In this document: positions 59,199 through 64,000 of the stretch, piece after piece
Layout of the letters: every line of letters starts with the position of its first letter
How positions within the stretch are numbered: position 1 is the stretch's first letter
Source: Sabellastarte sp. h YS-2021
Lineage: Eukaryota > Annelida > Polychaeta > Sabellida > Sabellidae
Reading direction: 5' to 3'
NCBI GenBank assembly: GCA_964017235.1
Contig: OZ024927.1
Coordinates: 20,355,160-20,419,159 of the forward strand
DNA length: 64,000 nucleotides
Position numbers and translations under genes: made by a program
Notes under the pieces: model-generated
Told to the model about the DNA's origin: nothing
Seen by the model: the letters and a program-made list of their open reading frames with translations, nothing else
The model's database searches: none

Positions 59199-59313
59199 CT
59201 ATGAAGTAGGAATTGGTACAGGACCTGGGAAATCAGATCTTGCTGACTACAAAAGTGTTGGATTGGGAAACAGTGTATTTTTGGATAAATTGCCTCTTAT
59301 ACCTGGAACTCAG
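59199..59313 (+). CDS. Exon 39 of the large gene (last well-supported exon)
   Basis: Phase 2 in, 0 out (ACT CAG|gtacac). Encodes YEVGIGTGPGKSDLADYKSV, the IGT...D continuation of exon 38, and ends LPLIPGTQ. By analogy with exons 29-30 and 37-38, the next exon should start with a G-strand motif like ITVQAENG. Confidence 0.87.
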
Positions 59314-59439
59314 GTACACAAACTTCATTTAGTAGAGATGTTTCATGATGATACTGTTCTTTGTCCCCAGTTTCATTAGTTTTTTAGTACTGTTGAGTTT
59401 GTCATAATTTGAAGTATTTTTATATGTTTCAACTTAGAG

Positions 59440-59690
59440 GTGTATATCTGAAGTTATTGAGGTTGAAATAATAAATAAAAATGAGGCTTTTATTGCGCTA
59501 CAATAGCTTACCATGTGGAACTGAATGCTGATCTTGGATGGCCGCAGGCCCCGGCCAACGTCCAACAAAAATAGACATCTAGTACTGGCCAGAGCCTCGA
59601 AGGAAGGTGAGCGTCGTAGTGAAATATCACTTGATCTCCCTTCTTTCTCGCTGGCCGCCATAGTTACACGTTTGTTTAGTGCAAGGAAAC
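59440..59690. other. CpG-rich patch, possible antisense gene start or repeat
   Basis: Locally GC- and CpG-rich in an AT-rich region. The minus strand has ATGGCGGCCAGCGAG (from 59661) opening a 75-codon ORF that begins MAASEKEGRSSDISLRRSPS. The plus strand has a strong donor-like 'aaggtgagcg'. Either a first exon or a fragment of an inserted element; undecided. Confidence 0.3.
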
Positions 59691-59849
59691 AAGTTTAATT
59701 TGTTTATAGGTATATGTTTGTCATTGGACACTGAAGCTTCATCAGTTTCTTTATTTTGTATCACAGAATCTTAATTTTGTGACAATTCACAGAACAGTAT
59801 ATTTAGCATATTTTACAACTTAAATCCACTTCCAGGTTCAAGTTGTAAA

Positions 59850-60230
59850 AAAAATTGTGGGTGACAACGACTCATGTATGTAGCTTTGTACAGGAATATA
59901 TACCTATTGAAAATCAAACAAAATAAATATTTCAAGGGTTTATCCCCATTCTACTACAGTATTTGACCAGTTTAAGGGTTAAAATATGAAATAAAGCACG
60001 GAAACTGACTCCGAGGGAAATCCGTGGGAAACCCCTTTGGTGACATCATCATCTAGACAGCATGTGCTGAGAGACTAAGAAACATGTATGTAGCTTATTG
60101 CAGGACCTTTACCTGTCGAAATAAAATAAATAAAATATTTTATCCCCACCTGCTACACTATTTGACCATTTTAAGGCTTAAAATATAAACTTAAATACGA
60201 GTCCTTGTTCGAAATCGTCTTCGTCTAGAC
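59850..60230. repeat. Two tandem copies of an approximately 200-bp repeat
   Basis: 'catgtatgtagctttgtaca' (59,874) recurs as 'catgtatgtagcttattgca' (60,084). Both are followed by 'aaataaat', 'tttatcccca' and a 'tatttgacca..ttaaggg' block. Confidence 0.75.
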
Positions 60231-60249
60231 AGTAGGTGCTTGCAAAACT

Positions 60250-60279
60250 AAGGTCTCCCTATAGTGTTAGGGAGACCTT
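60250..60279. other. Perfect 12-bp inverted repeat
   Basis: 'aaggtctcccta' and 'tagggagacctt' separated by 6 nt. It closes the duplicated region to its left. The function or element it belongs to is unknown. Confidence 0.8.
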
Positions 60280-60511
60280 GGTTTGGCAATAAAAAGTCAT
60301 CCTGTTTTTTGTGTATTTTATTAAAAATCAAACATATTAACATGAAAATCTAAAATATTTAAAATATTTTACTTATAAGGTCTTTGTACAATAGACGTAT
60401 TTTTAATGCCTATTGCAAGGCAGTTACAAACATGAACAATGGTTTACGTAATGCCTGCCTTCTCTCCAATTGCCTCAATTCAACAACAAATAGTGGTTGT
60501 TTTTTCTAAAA

Positions 60512-60600
60512 CTATCTGTGAAAGCAATAAATGGGGAGGTTCAAAGCGTCTATTATGGAAACCATATCATTCCAAGTGGGGGTGGATCAGATCTCCGCTT
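60512..60600 (+). pseudogene. Probable exon 40 of the large gene with lost acceptor, truncated
   Basis: Encodes LSVKAINGEVQSVYYGNHII from 60512, clearly the G-strand piece expected after exon 39 (compare ITVQAENG in exon 30 and VINAVG in exon 38) and in the required phase 0. The bases before it are 'ctaaaa' rather than an AG. The nearest AG (60492-60493) would add six residues in frame. After NHII at 60571 the expected VDxTPP does not follow, so the exon is either diverged or interrupted. A stop is met at 60677-60679. Confidence 0.45.
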
Positions 60601-62159
60601 GGATCTGAAGCCTGGACCTAACCTACACACTTGCTTTCACCCGAGTTATAACCATCTGAGGGTTTGGATGTTCAGATGATTGAAGTCTGGTCCCAAGTTA
60701 TCACTCATGTACTAACCATCCGAACATGGTTTGATGTTTTGATGATTGTTCTGATCTAAAAACCCAACGTTTAGATCTAAAAATCCAAATGTTTGGATGT
60801 TCGGATGATCAGAACTCTGAACAATCCGAGCAGACACTTGGATTAAAAATACACATGTCTTGTATTAAATATTACTTATTTGAGGCTTTGATGCAAGCAA
60901 AAGTCCTCAAGCCCAAGAGGGCTTCTTCTGAACAAGGTCCTTCACTCAGGCCCGGACTCTGTATTTTATAGGGAAGTAGGTTGCCTGACTTGCCCTTAAC
61001 AATATTCCGAGGACATTGAAACTTAGGCAGTCTTTGAGTCTCCCTTACCACAGGGACAATATGCCTTGGTCCTCCACCACAGTCTGGGCTCTGAATGATG
61101 TAGCAGGCCAACAGGAGCTTGGGCTAAAGGGCCCTTCAGCTATGCTCCCACTCCAACTCCCCAATTTAAACAGGACTTTCAGGCTGCTAATTTACCTGAA
61201 AATTAATCTATAAACCCCTGGTTCCACTAGGGGGTACACTTGGGACAACCTTGTTTTGAGGACAAATTACAAGATTGCAAAATCTGTATCTCCCCTAGTC
61301 ACTCTGGCCCCCTTAGGGCTAGGTCACTATTGGTAGTCAAAGAGTTTGAGCTTCAGGCAAGGCAAAACTCTGTACCCTTAATTTTTGGCTGCTTTTACCT
61401 AGGTCATTTTTTTAATACAACCTAGTCACAGAAACTCTTATGACAGTGTCAGGGCTACTTTCAACAGGTCAACTCCGTTTTCAAGGGTGATTATAAAAAT
61501 AAAACAGCAGCCAAAGGTGATTATGAAAACACCTGTGACTAGATACCCTGTATAAGAGGATCCTTGTCCAACAGAGTTCCGTAGGCTGTCAAGTAAGGCC
61601 TTAGGCTACTCTCCAGAGAGACTATGGGGAAGTCAGGGGAGATACCTGATCTTAAGAACTTAGGAGTTCCCCATTCTGTCCCTCTCCTTTGTTCCATTCA
61701 CAATTAGTTAAGGAGGGACAAGAGTTCCTCCTCAAGGCACCTGTAGAAACATTTAGGGTTTAGGCTCTATCAATCAGCCCTTTCACGGTCCCCACAACCA
61801 AGAGGCTTCTACAGGAAACACCCCTATAGGGATCAATCCGTTTCAAGCAGATACTATCGTTTTCCCCAGGTAGGGGGAAATCAAATAGCAGAGGCTCCAG
61901 AGGTCATTTTCGACCTCACACAAGGGGACGAGGTTGTGGAAACCCTCCTCCCAATGACTCCTTAAAAGCCTCCCTTAGTACACCAGTAGGAGTTCCCTTC
62001 TTTCAGGAGAGAATGGCAAACAAACAAATGCTCAAACAATATGTTAAACATTCTTACCATTCATCACCAATCAAAATTAGCCAGAGTTCCCCTGATTCAC
62101 TCAGGATACAAGGCCCATCAAAGATCTAGCTCTGGCCTCTTATCCAGTCTCTTCTGTCA

Positions 62160-62580
62160 AAGAACACAATGGAAAGGGTGCATAATGTAAAATCTCTCTG
62201 GTTTTACAATCGCCTGTTCCTAGTCCCCAAGCCTCACCAAGGCTGGAGGCCAGTGACAGACATAAGCAGGCTCAACACCTTTCTACTTGAAGAAAGGTTC
62301 AAATAGAAACTCCAGAGTCCTTTAGGGCCTCCCTGATTCCAGGGGAATGGGTGTTGTTGATAGACCTGTCAGACGCATACCTTCACATCCCTTTCCTCCA
62401 AAGCTCAAGGAAGTACCTGACACAGTCCTTAGAGTGAGTAATAAGTCAGGAGAAGTCCAAACTCAAACCTACTCAGTTGTTTCCATTCGTGGGCTATGAA
62501 TACCACCTAGATTTAGCCCTTGCTAAACCCACTCAGAGAGATGGCTCAATCTTCAGGATTTGATCCTACACTTAAAGTCA
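62160..62580 (+). pseudogene. DIRS reverse transcriptase, internally deleted
   Basis: Frames give NRLFLVPKPHQGWRPVTDIS, then LIDLSDAYLHIPF and SSRKYLTQS, and immediately the thumb-like VISQEKSKLKPTQLFPFVGY. The segment that should hold the FGL...P-x-F-T and YxDD motifs between them is missing, pointing to a deletion near 62,425. In-frame stops are also present. Confidence 0.78.
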
Positions 62581-62584
62581 AAAA

Positions 62585-63067
62585 ATGTTTTTGACTGCAT
62601 TATGTTTGATGTCGCTAACTGGGTTGCTCACCTCAACGGAGAAGATGGTCCAGGTGGGGCGCCTTCACATGAGACCCTTTCAGTTTCACCTCAAGGAGCA
62701 CTTGAGACTTCCTTATTCTTTGGATGTTGTCCTTCCTTGGTCAGAGACCATTTCAGCTCCCCTAGAATGCTGTCAAAATCCCGCAAATGTTATGAAGGAC
62801 ACAGACAAATTAACAGTAGTAGCCTGCATAAACAAACAAGGAGGAACCCACTCAGCGGAGATGTGCACTCTCCTGTGGAAAATCATGACTTGGTGCCATC
62901 ATTACCAGATGAATCTTAAGAGCCAAGCACATTCCAGGGTGCCTCAGTGTGATGGCCTACCTTCTATCCAGTCCAATAAACAGAATGGTCACTGCATCCG
63001 CAGATGTTCAAACAGATCTATCAAGTGGTTCACCCCTCATGTAGATCTTTTTGCCACTCATCTCTGA
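62585..63067 (+). pseudogene. DIRS RT connection and RNase H region
   Basis: 160-codon open segment: CLMSLTGLLTSTEKMVQVGR, LHMRPFQFHLKEHL, then VVACINKQGGTHSAEMCTLL (RNase H signature INKQGGTHS) and VDLFATHL. The expected SDN/TDN-T-T block before VVACINKQ is absent, indicating a second deletion. Confidence 0.78.
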
Positions 63068-63277
63068 ACCACAAAGTTCTATTGTATGTATCTTTAGTCC
63101 CAGACCTCAATGTGATGGCTAGCTACCTTCTATCCAGTCCAATAAACAGAATGGTCACTGCATCCGCAGATGTTCAAACAGATCTATCAAGTGGTTCATC
63201 CCTCATGTAGGTCTATTTGCCACTCATCTCTGAACCACAAAGTTCTATTGTATGTATCTCTAGTCCCAGACCAACCT
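62948..63277. repeat. Tandem duplication of 163-167 bp inside the DIRS element
   Basis: Two nearly identical copies (62948-63110 and 63111-63277) cover the FKQIYQVVHPS...SLNHKVLLYVSLVPD coding stretch. 'tgtgatggc' starts both. The near-identity shows the duplication is recent and later than the deletions. Confidence 0.9.
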
Positions 63278-63939
63278 GCTTGGGACATAGATGCTCAGAA
63301 CATAATCTGGTCAGGTCTCATGCTTATGCTTATCCTCCCACGACTCTCCTTCATAGGGTGCTCCAAAAAGTCAGACGATTCAACTGCCTCATTAGTGTAA
63401 TAGCCCCAGGCTGGCCAGAGATGCCCTGGTTTTGGGACCTAGTGCAGCTCTCAACAGAGATCCCACTTCAACTAGCAGTGTCAAGAACTCTTCTCAAACA
63501 GTCCCACAATTATGTGTTTCACAGCAATCCACAACATCTCAACCTCCATGCCTGGTGTCTAGGAGTGGACAGCTCCAATAACAAGGCTTTTCTGTGGAGG
63601 CGGCAGAGAGAATTGCTGCCCCTCAAAGTTCATCATAAGGACCATCTACAATTGAAGTGGGCACTATTTGAGAAATGGTGCAGAGAAAATTCGGTGGATT
63701 TCTCTATTCCCTCTGTGAAGCAAGTCTCAGACTTCTTCATGTACCTGTACCAAGACCTAAACAGGCGCCCTTCAACCATTGATGGTTATAGGACAGCCAT
63801 TGTTGACACCTTGGGCCCAGTGGGGCTCCATATTTACCAAAGCACAGACCTTAACAGGTTACTCTCCAGTTTTCACAGGGATCGTTCCAAAAGTTCCAGG
63901 AACCTTCCAAAATGGAACCTTTCTGTTGTACTTAATTAG
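63217..63939 (+). CDS. DIRS post-RNase H region and N-terminal part of tyrosine recombinase
   Basis: 240 codons. Residues about 60-130 read VIAPGWPEMPWFWDLVQLST and LNLHAWCLGVDSS, conserved after RNase H in DIRS. Residues about 145-240 (HLQLKWALFEKWCRENSVDF, SVKQVSDFFMYLYQDLN, STIDGYRTAIVDTLG) form the helical core-binding domain of a phage-integrase-type recombinase. It ends at TAG (63937-63939), probably a CAG-to-TAG change, since the frame goes on as LTKAPFEPMKDTDLKHLTHK to the window end. The catalytic R-H-R-Y part lies outside. Confidence 0.8.
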   Translation: MPLISEPQSSIVCISSPRPTCLGHRCSEHNLVRSHAYAYPPTTLLHRVLQKVRRFNCLISVIAPGWPEMPWFWDLVQLSTEIPLQLAVSRTLLKQSHNYVFHSNPQHLNLHAWCLGVDSSNNKAFLWRRQRELLPLKVHHKDHLQLKWALFEKWCRENSVDFSIPSVKQVSDFFMYLYQDLNRRPSTIDGYRTAIVDTLGPVGLHIYQSTDLNRLLSSFHRDRSKSSRNLPKWNLSVVLN

Positions 63940-64000
63940 CTCACAAAAGCACCCTTTGAGCCTATGAAAGACACAGACCTCAAACATCTTACCCACAAAA

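Larger units (their letters stand above)
3361..59313 (+). other. Large intron-rich gene, 39 chained exons, both ends outside the window
   Basis: Thirty-nine exons of 66-387 nt were chained by eye using acceptor AG, donor GT, phase agreement and protein character. Their sum, 7,583 nt, keeps one frame of about 2,527 codons with no stop, which is very unlikely by chance. The N-terminal part (exons 1-12) is charged and helix-rich. Exons 13-23 hold cysteine-containing beta-type segments. Exons 20 and 24-39 are degenerate FN3-like modules carrying DxTxPP, a W in strand B or C, DPESGI and IGT motifs. N-glycosylation sequons and paired cysteines suggest an extracellular location (inference). No transmembrane segment or signal peptide was found; both may lie outside the window. 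The family is not recognised. Introns contain nearly all repeats and transposons described below. Confidence 0.85.
60860..64000 (+). mobile_element. Second DIRS-like retrotransposon, right end beyond the window
   Basis: RT fragments (62.2-62.5 kb), RNase H (62.6-63.3 kb) and the start of a tyrosine recombinase (63.6 kb on) are in DIRS order on the plus strand. The sequence differs from the 37-42 kb element, so it is another family. The upstream 60.86-62.1 kb part is where GAG should be but has no long frame. No inverted terminal repeat was identified at the left. Confidence 0.85.

Overview
The window looks like AT-rich nuclear DNA of a marine invertebrate, most likely lophotrochozoan and mollusc-like. 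This rests on its overall character: one very intron-rich gene with small exons, DIRS-type tyrosine-recombinase retrotransposons, a Jockey/CR1-like LINE with a 2A-like leader, 5S- and tRNA-derived SINEs, and many degenerate tandem repeats. The species cannot be named from the sequence.

One large plus-strand gene dominates. From about 3.36 to 59.31 kb, 39 exons can be chained. Each has AG/GT borders, all splice phases agree, and together they give 7,583 nt, about 2,527 open codons without a stop. Neither end is in the window: the first exon starts at an acceptor, and the last ends at a donor. The 5' third encodes charged, helix-rich segments. The middle (about 21-46 kb) encodes cysteine-containing beta-type segments and one PAN/apple-like cysteine pattern. 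The 3' half is a series of degenerate fibronectin-III-like modules with recurring 'D-x-T-x-P', 'W-x-x-F-x-D-x-E-S-G-I' and 'IGT' motifs, whose introns fall at the same place in successive modules. I infer a large extracellular or membrane-attached multidomain protein. I do not recognise the gene.

The introns carry most of the unusual structure. Four minisatellites are built from this gene's own splice junctions: downstream of exon 20, downstream of exon 24, and on both sides of exon 37. Intron 17 holds about 27 copies of a 133-bp satellite organised as a 665-bp five-monomer higher-order repeat, flanked by a second repeat family of about 170 bp. Two introns 18 kb apart hold arrays of the same 140-146-bp monomer, which carries nuclear-receptor-type TGACCT half-sites.

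Mobile elements: a dead Jockey/CR1-like LINE on the minus strand (1 to about 2.85 kb); a complete but coding-dead DIRS1-type element in intron 20 (37.02-42.41 kb) with inverted ends and an internal complementary region; a second DIRS element at the right edge (about 60.86 kb to the end); a 5S-derived SINE (about 9.2-9.35 kb, minus); two tRNA-derived SINEs (15.4-15.5 kb minus, 53.1-53.2 kb plus); a 215-bp MITE with TA target duplication (58.50-58.71 kb); and a LINE 3' remnant (about 50.6 kb). At about 60.5 kb a likely 40th exon has lost its expected acceptor AG and then runs into unrelated sequence before the second DIRS element.
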